Origin: Halanaerobium hydrogeniformans
GTDB taxonomy: Bacteria > Bacillota > Halanaerobiia > Halanaerobiales > Halanaerobiaceae
Direction: 5' to 3'
Length of the DNA: 64,000 bases
Assembly: GCF_000166415.1 (NCBI RefSeq)
Contig: NC_014654.1
Coordinates: forward strand, 1,240,001-1,304,000
The notes under the pieces are model-generated. The model was not told the origin of the DNA. It did no database searches and saw only the letters and a program-made list of their open reading frames with translations. The translations under genes were made by a program, and so were the position numbers. Positions 1 to 8,740 of the stretch are shown here, piece by piece (within the stretch, counting starts at the first letter, position 1; each line of letters begins with the position of its first letter).

Positions 1-1126
1 TATAATCATTGGAGCTTATCTGATAGCCGCTGCTGTCAAATCTTCAGGCTTAGGTGAGAGAATCGCATATAATTTTATCTTAAATTTTGTTAATTCTTAT
101 AAAAGTATTATCTATTCAATTTTTATTTTAACTCTTTTTTTGAGTTTGTTAATTCCTCATCCCTGGCCTCGCTCATTTTTGATTATGTCAGTTATGGCAG
201 TTGTAATTGAAAGTGCTGGTTTATCAGATAATGATGCAGCTAAGGTGGGATTAGCGGTATTTGCTTTTTCAGTACCGATTTCAATGATATTTTTAACTGG
301 AGATAGTACAATTAATATTCTGGCCGTAGAAATGTCGGGACAGACAATGAGCTGGTTAGGCTGGCTTTATCATATGGGAGTTCCAGCAGCTTTAGCATCG
401 ATTTTAACCCTTATTTTATTTTTAAATTTATTTAAAGCAGAAAAAAAAGTTACAATTGATAAAGCAAAAATTAAAGAGAAATTATTAGATTTAGGTTCAT
501 TTTCAAGTAAAGAAAAAAGAATGATTTTCTGGATTACAACAGCAATTATACTCTGGACAACTGACTCTTTGCATGGAATAGATTTAGGTTGGGTTACACT
601 ATTAATTGCAGTTTTAATGGGGATGCCTGTTGTTGGTAATGTTTTAGAAGCCAGAGACTGGCAGAATGTTCCCATCGGAATTTTGTTTTTTTTAACTGCT
701 GCTGTTTCTATTGGTAGAATCGGTAGTAGTACTGGTATGAATGCCTGGATTGCTTCAGTTATTTTACCAGCTGAAATCCCGGCCAACATGCTTCTTTTTG
801 CATTAATGGTTGCTTTAATATCAATAACTTTACATATGTTTTTGGGCAGTGTTATAGCGGTAATGGGAATTGCCATTCCTTCTTTTATCATTTTTGCAGA
901 AGGCTATGGAATAAATCCTTTAGTACCAGCATTAATGGCCTATTCTTCGATAGCACTGCATTATGTTTTCCCGTTTCATCATTTAAATATACTGGTAGGA
1001 TTGGGCAAACATAACGGCTTATATGATGATAAAAAGGTAATAAAGCTTGGAATACCACTTACTATTGTAATTATAATTGTAGTTGTATTTGAGGCTGTCT
1101 GGTGGCAGTTAACCGGATTATTATAA
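1..1126 (+). CDS. SLC13/DASS-family anion transporter, 5' truncated by window edge
   Basis: Integral membrane transporter of the divalent anion:Na+ symporter (SLC13/DASS) type, which typically carries dicarboxylates, sulfate or related anions. The frame stays open from base 2 to the stop at 1124-1126, so the gene begins upstream of the window. A TTG at 140 is only an internal codon: the residues before it (a GAYLIAAAVKSSGLGERIA stretch) already look like family sequence. Many hydrophobic segments are visible. Two SNT-like substrate and sodium motifs are present, LTGDSTIN near base 294 and GSSTGMNAW near base 722. The next gene starts 27 bases downstream and belongs to molybdenum cofactor synthesis. 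Transport of molybdate or sulfate is therefore possible, but this is context only. The substrate cannot be read from the sequence. Confidence 0.85.
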   Translation, partial: IIIGAYLIAAAVKSSGLGERIAYNFILNFVNSYKSIIYSIFILTLFLSLLIPHPWPRSFLIMSVMAVVIESAGLSDNDAAKVGLAVFAFSVPISMIFLTGDSTINILAVEMSGQTMSWLGWLYHMGVPAALASILTLILFLNLFKAEKKVTIDKAKIKEKLLDLGSFSSKEKRMIFWITTAIILWTTDSLHGIDLGWVTLLIAVLMGMPVVGNVLEARDWQNVPIGILFFLTAAVSIGRIGSSTGMNAWIASVILPAEIPANMLLFALMVALISITLHMFLGSVIAVMGIAIPSFIIFAEGYGINPLVPALMAYSSIALHYVFPFHHLNILVGLGKHNGLYDDKKVIKLGIPLTIVIIIVVVFEAVWWQLTGLL

Positions 1127-1153
1127 ATTAAATAGATAATTAGAGGAGGAAAT

Positions 1154-2413
1154 ATGAGAGAATTTTTGGAATTAAATCCACCCAAAATATTTTGGGAGAA
1201 AATTAAAGAATATTTAGTAAATAAAGAATTAGAAGTTGAAAAGTTAAATTTAGATGAGTCACTGGGAAGAATTGTGGCAGAGGATATACTTTCACCAGTA
1301 GATCTTCCCCCATTTACTAGATCCACTGTGGATGGTTATGCTGTTAGAGCAGCAGATACAGCTGGAGCATCTGCCTCTATGCCTTCGTTTTTAGAGCTTG
1401 TAGGTAGTGTTGTAATGGGCGAAAAAACTGAATTGGAAGTTTTAGCAGGTGAGGCAGCTGCTGTACCTACTGGAGGGATGCTCCCTGAAGGTGCAGATGC
1501 TGTTTTGATGATAGAAAATACCGAAAAAATTGATGATATAACCATAGAGAGTTCTAAATCTCTGGGTATTGGTGAAAATCTTGTAAAAAAAGCAGAAGAT
1601 ATAGCAAAAGGAGAAATATTATTTAAAAAAGGTCATAAGTTGATGGCCCGTGATATCGGTGCATTAGCAGGTTTAGGTATTACTGAACTTAAGTGTTTTA
1701 AAAAACCTGCAGTATCTGTAATTTCTACAGGAGATGAATTAATTCCGCCTGAGGCTGAAGCAGAAGCAGGTCAGATAAGGGATATTAATAGTTATTCAAT
1801 TGTTTCTTATCTTAAAAAAATTGGTGCTGCTCCCAATAAAGTTGGAATTATAGAAGATAACTTAGCAAGTTTAAAAAACAGTGTAAAAAATGAACTTAAT
1901 CAAGACCTTGTTTTAATCTCAGGAGGAAGCTCAGTTGGGATTAAAGATATGACAATAGAGATTCTTGATTCTCTCGGTGAACCAGGTGTTTTATTACATG
2001 GACTTTCTATAAAACCTGGCAAACCAACAATACTGGCAATTATTGATCAGACAATTGTGATTGGTTTGCCCGGACATCCAGGTTCAGCCTGGACTGTGAC
2101 AACAGTACTGGTTTCAGAGATTATTAAAGTGCTGGCTGGAGAAAAAAATATTTCAGAAATTGGTCTTGATGATGAGAAATATATTATAAAAGCGAAATTG
2201 AGCAGAGCTATAGTCTCTGATAAAGGAAGAGAAGAATATATACCTGTAAAAATAACTAAAAACAGCTCTGGTGAACTCTTAGCTATTCCTCAGCTTGGCA
2301 AGTCAAGCTTAATTAGCAATTTGGTAAAAGGAGATGCAGTATTAAAGATTAAAAGCTATCAAGAAGGAAAAGAATTAGGAGAAATTGTGGATTTAAAAAT
2401 AATCGAAAATTAA
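1154..2413 (+). CDS. moeA: Molybdopterin molybdenumtransferase MoeA (first copy)
   Basis: Inserts molybdate into adenylylated molybdopterin, the last common step of molybdenum cofactor synthesis, in the cytoplasm. Length is 419 aa, normal for stand-alone MoeA. Visible family landmarks are the N-terminal LPPFTRSTVDGYAV segment (about residues 53-66), PTGGMLPEGADAVLMIE (about 106-122), the MoCF_biosynth stretch STGDELI and SGGSSVG with downstream D, and a C-terminal IPQLGKSSLISNLVKGDA domain IV. The start ATG at 1154 follows a strong GAGGAGG site. It is followed 29 bases later by a second, longer MoeA. Two MoeA proteins side by side are known from other anaerobes and may serve different metals or insertion steps, but nothing here decides that. 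Confidence 0.95.
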   Translation: MREFLELNPPKIFWEKIKEYLVNKELEVEKLNLDESLGRIVAEDILSPVDLPPFTRSTVDGYAVRAADTAGASASMPSFLELVGSVVMGEKTELEVLAGEAAAVPTGGMLPEGADAVLMIENTEKIDDITIESSKSLGIGENLVKKAEDIAKGEILFKKGHKLMARDIGALAGLGITELKCFKKPAVSVISTGDELIPPEAEAEAGQIRDINSYSIVSYLKKIGAAPNKVGIIEDNLASLKNSVKNELNQDLVLISGGSSVGIKDMTIEILDSLGEPGVLLHGLSIKPGKPTILAIIDQTIVIGLPGHPGSAWTVTTVLVSEIIKVLAGEKNISEIGLDDEKYIIKAKLSRAIVSDKGREEYIPVKITKNSSGELLAIPQLGKSSLISNLVKGDAVLKIKSYQEGKELGEIVDLKIIEN

Positions 2414-2442
2414 ATAGATGTTTATAAGGAAGGATGTTTTTA

Positions 2443-4362
2443 ATGGCTAAAAGATATTTAGATAAACTGCCGCTTCAGGTAGCTCTTGATCAACTGCATG
2501 AAGAATTTAAAAATTTTAGGGCTGAAACAGAAATTATTGCTGTTGATGAGGCAGCTGGCAGAATAACTGCTCAGGCTGTTAAAGCCAATAGATCTGCTCC
2601 GGATTTTTATGCATCTGCTATGGATGGTATTGCAGTTAGGGCTAAAGAAACAGCAGATGCCAGCAGCAGAAACCCGGTTTTATTAAAAAAAGGTGTTCAA
2701 GCTGTAGCAGTAGACACGGGTAACCCTATTCCTGAAGGATTTAATGCAGTAATTAAAATAGAAGAGGTTAATGAAGTTGATGAAGATTATTATAAAATCG
2801 AAAAAAGTGTAGCGGTCTGGAATCATGTTCGTTCAATCGGAGAAAGTGTAGTTAAAGGTAATCTCATTTTAACTGTTGGACATAAAATTCGAGATTTTGA
2901 TCTTGGTGCTTTACTGGAAGCTGGTATAACTGAGGTTGAAGTTTATAAAAAACCAGTAGTAACAATTATTCCCACCGGTGATGAACTTGTTAAGCCGGTA
3001 AAAGAATTGCAAAAAGGTGAACTAGTAGAATTTAATTCAACTATGGTAAAATCTGCCCTGAGAAAATGGGGAGCAGAGGTTAAAATCACAGATATTATAG
3101 TTGATAATAAAAAATTAATAAAAAAAGAATTCAAAAAAGCAATTAAAGAAAGCCAATTAGTTATTATTTTATCAGGTTCGTCTGCTGGAAGAAAAGATTT
3201 TACCCGAGATATCTTAAAATCAGAGGGCAGAATATTATTTCATGGAGTAAATATAATGCCTGGCAAACCTATTTTAGCAGCTAAAGTAGCTAATAAGCCT
3301 GTTATTGCTTTGCCTGGTTATCCGATCTCTGCTCTGCTTGATAATTATTTATTTGTTAGAGAATTAGTATATTTAATGCAGGGCCAAAAAGCCGCTGAAT
3401 TTGATCAGCAGCAGGTAGAAGTTAAACGCAAGATAAATTCGGATATCGGTTTAGAGGAATTTTTAAGAGTTAATTTGATTGCTAAAAATGATGATCAGGA
3501 ACTATTAACCGCTGTTCCTTTAAAAAGAGGTTCTTCAGCAATGGAATCAATGGTAAAAGCCGATGCTATTTTGAGAATTTCCGAAAATAAAGAAGGATTG
3601 GCTCCTGGAGATAAAGCACCTGCTATATTATTAAAATCAAAAGCTGAAATTAAAAAAGATTTACTTTTAATAGGTAGTCATGATTTAAGTCTTGATTTAA
3701 TCAGAAATGAAATTGCAAAAAGAGGATTAGATTTTAGGCTCAAGCTGCAAACAGTCGGTAGTATGGCAGGTTTAACAGCTTTAAGAAGAGGAGAATCACA
3801 TCTTGCAGGAGCTCATTTGCTGGATATTGAAAGTGGAGAATATAATATATCTTATCTTAAAAGATTTTTTAAAAATAAAAAGATGGCTTTAATAAATTTA
3901 GTTGAAAGAGAACAGGGTTTTTACTTAAAAAAAGGTAATCCTAAAAATATTAAATCGATTGCTGATTTAAAAAATAATGATCTTAATTTTGTAAATCGAC
4001 AGCGTGGAGCTGGAACAAGGGTTTTATTAGATTATTTACTCAAAAAAGAGGGAATAGATAGCAGTCAGATCAACGGTTATAATAAAGAGGAATTTACTCA
4101 TATTGCTGCTGCAGCAGCTGTTGGGAGAGGTTCTGCAGATGCAGCTTTAGGTATTAGAGCAGCAGCTGCTGTAATTGGGGTTGATTTTCTAACTGTTGCT
4201 GAAGAAAGATATGATTTAATTGTTGAGGCGGCTATGTTAGAAGATCATCGGATAAAATATTTAATTAAAATCCTGCGTGACAAAAAAGTTAGAGAAGAGA
4301 TTAAAAATCTTGGTGGATATAGAACAACTGATAGTGGTTCCCTAAAAATTTTAGATCTTTAA
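2443..4362 (+). CDS. MoeA fused to a periplasmic-binding-like (LysR/PBP-type) domain
   Basis: 639 aa. Residues 1 to about 400 are a complete MoeA: SAPDFYASAMDGIAVRA, PTGDELV, LSGSSAGRKDFTRD, a GYPISALL segment and an AVPLKRGSSAMESMVKADA domain IV. From about residue 410 a second domain follows (LLLIGSHDLSLDLI, FVNRQRGAGTRVLLDYLL, AAAAAVGRGSADAALGIRAAA). This matches the PBP superfamily domain found fused to MoeA in archaea and Clostridia, related to ModA-type and LysR substrate-binding folds. In other fusions the extra domain is presumed to sense or bind an oxyanion, which is inference. Start choice: ATG 2434 touches the AAGGAAGG site, so ATG 2443, nine bases beyond it, is preferred. There is no signal peptide, so the binding domain is cytoplasmic. 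Confidence 0.9.
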   Translation: MAKRYLDKLPLQVALDQLHEEFKNFRAETEIIAVDEAAGRITAQAVKANRSAPDFYASAMDGIAVRAKETADASSRNPVLLKKGVQAVAVDTGNPIPEGFNAVIKIEEVNEVDEDYYKIEKSVAVWNHVRSIGESVVKGNLILTVGHKIRDFDLGALLEAGITEVEVYKKPVVTIIPTGDELVKPVKELQKGELVEFNSTMVKSALRKWGAEVKITDIIVDNKKLIKKEFKKAIKESQLVIILSGSSAGRKDFTRDILKSEGRILFHGVNIMPGKPILAAKVANKPVIALPGYPISALLDNYLFVRELVYLMQGQKAAEFDQQQVEVKRKINSDIGLEEFLRVNLIAKNDDQELLTAVPLKRGSSAMESMVKADAILRISENKEGLAPGDKAPAILLKSKAEIKKDLLLIGSHDLSLDLIRNEIAKRGLDFRLKLQTVGSMAGLTALRRGESHLAGAHLLDIESGEYNISYLKRFFKNKKMALINLVEREQGFYLKKGNPKNIKSIADLKNNDLNFVNRQRGAGTRVLLDYLLKKEGIDSSQINGYNKEEFTHIAAAAAVGRGSADAALGIRAAAAVIGVDFLTVAEERYDLIVEAAMLEDHRIKYLIKILRDKKVREEIKNLGGYRTTDSGSLKILDL

Positions 4363-4405
4363 TTTAATTTTAATTAAGTTATGATATGTTAGGGAAGGAG
4401 ATATC

Positions 4406-5371
4406 ATGGAGAATTTAAATGATAAATTAGGTAGAAAAATAGATTATTTAAGGGTTTCAATTACAGATCGCTGTAATTTGCGCTGTCATTACTGTATGCC
4501 TGCAGAAGGTATTAAAGAGAAAAGTCATTCTGAGATATTAAGTTATGAAGACCTTATAAAAATTATAAAAACAGCTCAAAAAATAGGAGTGGATAAAGTT
4601 AGAATCACAGGAGGGGAACCTCTGGTAAGGCTTGGTGTTGAAGATTTAATCGCCGGTCTTTCTAAACTCGGTTTAAAAGATTTATCGATGACAACAAATG
4701 GTGTTTTACTGGCTGAAAAAGCAGCAGAATTAAAAAAAGCAGGTCTTGATAGGATAAATATCAGCCTTGACACTTTACAAAGAGATAAATTTAAAAAAAT
4801 TAGTAGACGTGATGATTTTGACAATGTAATAAATGGTATTAAAGCAGCCCAAAATTATGGGCTGGATCCTGTTAAGTTAAATGTTGTTGTTATGAAAAAT
4901 ATCAATGATGACGAAATACTTGATTTTGTTGAGCTCAGTAAAAACAATAAGCTCGTTGTCCGTTTTATAGAATACATGCCCCTTGGTGGAGAGACAGAAT
5001 CAGAAAAATTTATCAGTGTTAATGAAATCAGATCTATAATTGATAAAAAATTTAAATTGATAAAAACTGAATCAGAAGGTAATGGTCCTGCTGAGTATTA
5101 TAAATTAAAATCTGCAAAAGGAAGAATAGGTTTTATTGCTGCTTTGACTGAACATTTTTGTGCAGACTGTAATCGCTTAAGATTAACAGCAGATGGGAAA
5201 TTAAAACCCTGTTTAGCCAGCGATTTAGAGGTCGAAATTGATAAAAGCATGAAAAGTGATCTGATCTTAAAAAGTTTTAAAAAAGCATTGATGATAAAAC
5301 CTGCTGCTCACAATTTAAATTTTGACGATGAGCTCAAATATAAAAGGAGCATGTCACAAATTGGAGGTTAA
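4406..5371 (+). CDS. moaA: GTP 3',8-cyclase MoaA
   Basis: Radical SAM enzyme that converts GTP to 3',8-cyclo-GTP, the first step of molybdopterin synthesis. The SAM cluster motif CNLRCHYC places cysteines at residues 23, 27 and 30. The GGEPL glycine motif follows, and a C-terminal second [4Fe-4S] site is visible as HFCADCNRLRL plus the later C in KPCLAS. The protein ends in a double glycine (SQIGG), which MoaA needs for activity. The length of 321 aa is typical. ATG 4406 has a GGAAGGAG site upstream. The gene sits between moeA and moaC with short gaps, so co-transcription is likely. Confidence 0.97.
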   Translation: MENLNDKLGRKIDYLRVSITDRCNLRCHYCMPAEGIKEKSHSEILSYEDLIKIIKTAQKIGVDKVRITGGEPLVRLGVEDLIAGLSKLGLKDLSMTTNGVLLAEKAAELKKAGLDRINISLDTLQRDKFKKISRRDDFDNVINGIKAAQNYGLDPVKLNVVVMKNINDDEILDFVELSKNNKLVVRFIEYMPLGGETESEKFISVNEIRSIIDKKFKLIKTESEGNGPAEYYKLKSAKGRIGFIAALTEHFCADCNRLRLTADGKLKPCLASDLEVEIDKSMKSDLILKSFKKALMIKPAAHNLNFDDELKYKRSMSQIGG

Positions 5372-5374
5372 GTT

Positions 5375-5857
5375 ATGAAAAATGCTTTCACACATTTAGA
5401 TGAAAATGGAAAGGTAAAAATGGTAGATGTTTCAGAAAAAGAGATTACAATGAGAAAAGCTATTGCTGCTGGAGAAATTGTTATGAAAGAAGAAACTTTA
5501 AAAATGATTAAAGCGGGCGAAATTAAAAAAGGAGCGGTTTTAGAAACAGCAAGAATTGCTGGAATAATGGGAGCTAAAAAAACTTCAGAATTGATTCCTA
5601 TGTGCCACCCCTTATTATTGAGCAGCATAAAGGTTGATTTTAACAGTGATTTTTCTGATAGAATTAAAATAAAGGCTGAGGTTAAAAATAGTGGTCAGAC
5701 AGGTGTTGAAATGGAAGCTTTAACAGCTGTAAACCTTAGTGCCTTAACAATTTATGATATGTGTAAAGCTGTTGACAGGTCAATGGAAATTGGTGATATA
5801 AAATTGTTATATAAATCTGGAGGGAAGAGTGGGATTTATGAGCGAAAAAAAGAATAA
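5375..5857 (+). CDS. moaC: Cyclic pyranopterin monophosphate synthase MoaC
   Basis: Converts 3',8-cyclo-GTP from MoaA into cyclic pyranopterin monophosphate in the cytoplasm. At 160 aa it has the family's usual length. Recognisable motifs are FTHLDENGKVKMVDVSEK at the N terminus, the MCHPL segment (catalytic histidine region), GVEMEALTAV and YDMCKAVDR. ATG 5375 lies three bases after the moaA stop with GGAGG just before it. Its 3' end overlaps the start of the next gene, so translation is probably coupled. Confidence 0.97.
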   Translation: MKNAFTHLDENGKVKMVDVSEKEITMRKAIAAGEIVMKEETLKMIKAGEIKKGAVLETARIAGIMGAKKTSELIPMCHPLLLSSIKVDFNSDFSDRIKIKAEVKNSGQTGVEMEALTAVNLSALTIYDMCKAVDRSMEIGDIKLLYKSGGKSGIYERKKE

Positions 5858-6347
5858 TAAAATTAAAACAGCAGTTTTAACTATTAGTGATAAAGGTTCT
5901 CGAGGTGAACGCGAGGATTTAAGTGGGCCAGTATTAGAAAAAATGATGCTTGAAGTTGGGGCTGAAATAGTTCATCGAGAAATTATTGCAGATGAAATGG
6001 AAGAAATTAAATCCGCTCTGATTTACCTCTGTGATCATAAAGATGTAGATTTGATATTAACTACCGGGGGCACAGGATTTGCAAAAAGAGATATCACACC
6101 AGAGGCTACACTTGCCGTAATTGAAAAAGAAGTACCTGGACTGCCGGAAAAAATGAGAGCAGATACGATTTCAATTACACCTCAGGCTGCCCTATCTAGA
6201 GCTAGAGCAGGGATCAGAAAAAATAGTTTGATAATCAATTTCCCGGGCAGTCCCAAAGCTGTTCAGGAATGTTTAGAATCGATAATAAATGTAATCCCCC
6301 ACGGAGTAGAAATACTAAAAGGTGAGTTTACTGAACATAATCATTAA
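5838..6347 (+). CDS. MoaB/Mog-family molybdopterin adenylyltransferase
   Basis: MoCF_biosynth-fold protein of 169 aa expected to adenylylate molybdopterin (MogA activity) so that MoeA can insert the metal. Motifs include AVLTISDKGSRGERED near the N terminus, TTGGTGFAKRDITPEAT (the nucleotide-binding loop) and NFPGSPKAVQECL. MoaB and MogA cannot be told apart by eye here, hence no symbol. Start: GTG 5829 is in frame, but ATG 5838 is preferred. Both overlap the moaC end, and the GGAGGG site lies at 5819-5824. Confidence 0.92.
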   Translation: MSEKKNNKIKTAVLTISDKGSRGEREDLSGPVLEKMMLEVGAEIVHREIIADEMEEIKSALIYLCDHKDVDLILTTGGTGFAKRDITPEATLAVIEKEVPGLPEKMRADTISITPQAALSRARAGIRKNSLIINFPGSPKAVQECLESIINVIPHGVEILKGEFTEHNH

Positions 6348-6377
6348 TTATATAGAAAAATTTGAGAGGTGGTAAAG

Positions 6378-6824
6378 TTGGAAGCTAAAGTATTAGCTGT
6401 CTCTAAAAGCGAAAATAAAGGTACTGTTAAAAAACCGGTTGAAATAGCTTACTTAAAAGAAAATCATGGGCTTAAAGGTGATTCTCATGCCGGAAAATGG
6501 CATCGTCAGCTCAGTCTATTAGATAAAAGCAGTATTGATAAAATGAGAAATAAAGGATTTGAACTAAAATATGGAGATTTTGCAGAGAATATTACAACTG
6601 AAGGTTTGAGTAATTTATATGAACTCCCAGTTGGAACAAGATTTAAAATAAATGAAAATATAATTATCGAGCTTACTCAGGTTGGCAAAAAGTGCCACCA
6701 TGATTGTGAAATTTTAGAGGCAATAGGTGATTGTGTGATGCCTAAAGAAGGAATATTTGCCAGGGTAATTAGTGGTGGTCCCATTAAAGCTGGAGATAAA
6801 ATTAAGATTTTAGAAAATAATTAA
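6378..6824 (+). CDS. MOSC domain protein
   Basis: 148-aa MOSC (MOCO sulfurase C-terminal) domain protein. Family members bind molybdenum cofactor or sulfur-carrier intermediates, and in bacteria small MOSC proteins often sit in moa/moe operons as here. Visible features are the HGLKGDSHAGKWHRQLSLLD stretch near the N terminus, FAENITTEGL, and QVGKKCHHDCEI, which carries the conserved cysteine. ATG is absent: TTG 6378, six bases after AGAGGTGG, is preferred over GTG 6369, which lies inside that ribosome-binding site. Exact biochemical role is not known for most stand-alone members. Confidence 0.9.
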   Translation: MEAKVLAVSKSENKGTVKKPVEIAYLKENHGLKGDSHAGKWHRQLSLLDKSSIDKMRNKGFELKYGDFAENITTEGLSNLYELPVGTRFKINENIIIELTQVGKKCHHDCEILEAIGDCVMPKEGIFARVISGGPIKAGDKIKILENN

Positions 6825-6899
6825 AACAAGCAATTTCATTTTAAATAGTGATAAAGTTTAATGTCACTAAGTATATTATACGAGGGAGGAAGAATAATT

Positions 6900-7505
6900 A
6901 TGGAAATGATAGGAGTCAGTGCATCGACAAGTAAAGCTGGCAAGACAACTTTAATTTCCTTAATGCTTAAAAACAGCCGTTATAAAGATGCTGTTATCAA
7001 AACTTCGGTTGACAATGAAATGGATCAATACAAAGTTATTAATGATCCTAAAATTATTAACCAATCAGGTACTGATACAAGTAGATTTGTTGAACACGGT
7101 GCAGACAAGGTTATTTTATTACAGAGCCCGGCTGCTGAACTGCCAAGTGCTTATCAGTTAGCAAGAAGCCTGCTTGCTGATGATATAGAAAGATTATTTA
7201 TTGAAGGAAATACAATAATTAATTTTTTAAATCCTGATCTGTTATTTTATTTAGAAAATAAAGATCAACCAGAAAAAAAATCTGCTAAAATGGTTAAAAA
7301 TAGAGCAGCCATTAAAATAAATACTAACCTTATTTTACAGACAAATAATTTAAGTAATCTATCTTTTGATATTCAGGCTGAAAAATTAAGCTGTTATCAG
7401 GCCCATCTTTTAGCTGATCTCTTTGATTTGAAGCTGGGAGAAGTAGGGAAAATAGTTAAAGAACAGGATGTTAAAATTACAAAATGTATGCTGGGTCTTT
7501 TTTAA
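6900..7505 (+). CDS. MobB-like P-loop protein of the molybdenum cofactor operon
   Basis: 201 aa, starting at ATG 6900 behind GGGAGGA (the in-frame upstream codons have no better site). Residues 4-17 form a deviant Walker A loop with the core STSKAGKTT, like SIMIBI-class NTPases. A FIEGNT segment resembles the MobB 'EG' motif. I read it as a relative of MobB, the GTP-binding partner in guanine-dinucleotide cofactor synthesis. No MobA nucleotidyltransferase is present in the window, so its role may be different. It is the last gene before the terminator at 7531. Confidence 0.65.
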   Translation: MEMIGVSASTSKAGKTTLISLMLKNSRYKDAVIKTSVDNEMDQYKVINDPKIINQSGTDTSRFVEHGADKVILLQSPAAELPSAYQLARSLLADDIERLFIEGNTIINFLNPDLLFYLENKDQPEKKSAKMVKNRAAIKINTNLILQTNNLSNLSFDIQAEKLSCYQAHLLADLFDLKLGEVGKIVKEQDVKITKCMLGLF

Positions 7506-7530
7506 GAGAAATATCTTAGAGTTAAAAGGG

Positions 7531-7587
7531 AAAGAGATTATAAAAAATATTAAAGTTATAACGAAAAAATCTCTTTTCTTTTTTTTG
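7531..7587 (+). terminator. Rho-independent terminator of the molybdenum cofactor operon
   Basis: The 9-bp arms AAAGAGATT (7531-7539) and AATCTCTTT (7568-7576) form a hairpin with a long AT-rich loop, followed by a run of T with one C. It separates the cofactor operon from the fab promoter. Confidence 0.7.
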
Positions 7588-7594
7588 ACTAAAC

Positions 7595-7623
7595 TTGACT
7601 AGTAGTCGAAAAAGTGATATAAA
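7595..7623 (+). promoter_or_regulatory. Promoter of the fabH-fabD-fabF operon
   Basis: TTGACT (7595-7600), a 17-base spacer and TATAAA (7618-7623) make a near-consensus housekeeping promoter. Transcription should start near 7630, within the two palindromes listed next. Confidence 0.75.
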
Positions 7624-7657
7624 TTTAGTTAGACTAGCTTATTTAGTTAGACTAACT
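7624..7657 (+). promoter_or_regulatory. Tandem operator-like palindromes at the fab promoter start site
   Basis: TTTAGTTAGACTA occurs at 7624-7636 and again at 7642-7654, an 18-base period. The second copy extends to the perfect palindrome AGTTAG-A-CTAACT (7645-7657); the first has one mismatch. The pair covers the probable transcription start and leader, the usual place for a repressor of lipid synthesis (FapR- or FabT-like role). The regulator cannot be named from the site. Confidence 0.6.
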
Positions 7658-7674
7658 TAAGGAAGGTGAATGAT

Positions 7675-8664
7675 GTGCGAAAAGCTACAATAACTGGATT
7701 GGGTAAATACCTCCCAGAAAAAGTAATGACAAATAAAGATCTGGAAAAAATTGTTGACACAGATGATGGTTGGATTAAAGCTAGAACCGGAATCGAAGAA
7801 CGCAGAATAGCAGCTGATGATGAAACTGCATCTGATTTAGGAGTTAAAGCTGCTGAAGAAGCTTTAAAAAAAGCTGGGATTAAAGCTGAAGAATTAGACC
7901 TTATTATAGTAGCTACAATAACTCCTGATATGCCTTTTCCTGCTACAGCCTGTTTGATCCAGGATAGAATCGGGGCAAGTAATGCTGGAGCATTTGATTT
8001 AGAAGCAGCGTGTTCAGGTTTTGTTTATGGGATAAGTGTTGCCAGTAGTTTTATCGAATCAGGAATGTATGATAATATTATGGTTATAGGGACAGAAGTA
8101 TTATCTAAAATAATAAACTGGGAAGATAGAGGAACCTGTATTTTGTTTGGTGACGGTGCAGGTGCAGCAGTTTTACAACCCACTGATAAAGGTGGTATAC
8201 TTGCTTCTGATCTTGGTTCAGATGGATCAGGAGGAGACACATTATATATGCCGGGTGGAGGCTCACTTAAACCTGCTACACATGAGACTGTTGATAATAA
8301 AGAACATTATTTATATATGGAAGGTAATCAGGTATTTAAATTTGCAGTAAAAATAATGAGTAAAGCCTCACTAAAAGTTTTAAAGAAGGCAGGTCTTAGT
8401 ACAGATGATGTCGACTTATTGATACCTCATCAGGCTAATACCAGAATCATTGCTTCATCTACAAAAAGATTAAAGCTTAAGCCAGAACAGGTTTTTGTTA
8501 ATCTAGATAAATATGGGAATACATCTGCAGCCTCAGTTCCAATCGCTTTAGCTGAAGCTGAAGAACAGGGTTTAATTAAAAATGGAGATACTATAGTTTT
8601 GGTTGCTTTTGGGGGAGGATTAACCTGGGCATCTACAGTATTAGAGTGGAATGATCTAAAGTAA
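7675..8664 (+). CDS. fabH: Beta-ketoacyl-ACP synthase III (FabH)
   Basis: Starts fatty acid synthesis by condensing acetyl-CoA (or a branched starter) with malonyl-ACP. The catalytic triad is visible: Cys in EAACSGFVYG, His in LIPHQANTRI and Asn in KYGNTSAASVP. FGDGAGAAVL and the C-terminal AFGGGLTWAS are also typical. The product is 329 aa from GTG 7675, eight bases after AAGGAAGG. The upstream GTG at 7666 overlaps that site. It is first of three fab genes behind a regulated promoter. Confidence 0.96.
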   Translation: MRKATITGLGKYLPEKVMTNKDLEKIVDTDDGWIKARTGIEERRIAADDETASDLGVKAAEEALKKAGIKAEELDLIIVATITPDMPFPATACLIQDRIGASNAGAFDLEAACSGFVYGISVASSFIESGMYDNIMVIGTEVLSKIINWEDRGTCILFGDGAGAAVLQPTDKGGILASDLGSDGSGGDTLYMPGGGSLKPATHETVDNKEHYLYMEGNQVFKFAVKIMSKASLKVLKKAGLSTDDVDLLIPHQANTRIIASSTKRLKLKPEQVFVNLDKYGNTSAASVPIALAEAEEQGLIKNGDTIVLVAFGGGLTWASTVLEWNDLK

Positions 8665-8740
8665 ATAATTTTTAATTTAAAAATAAAATGTATATTTAAA
8701 TAAGTAATAGTGAAAATATTAATAAAGTGGAGGTTTCAAA

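Noticed and set aside
140-1126. TTG at 140 as the start of the first gene
   Set aside because: The frame is open to the window edge and the upstream residues are transporter-like, so this is a truncated gene.
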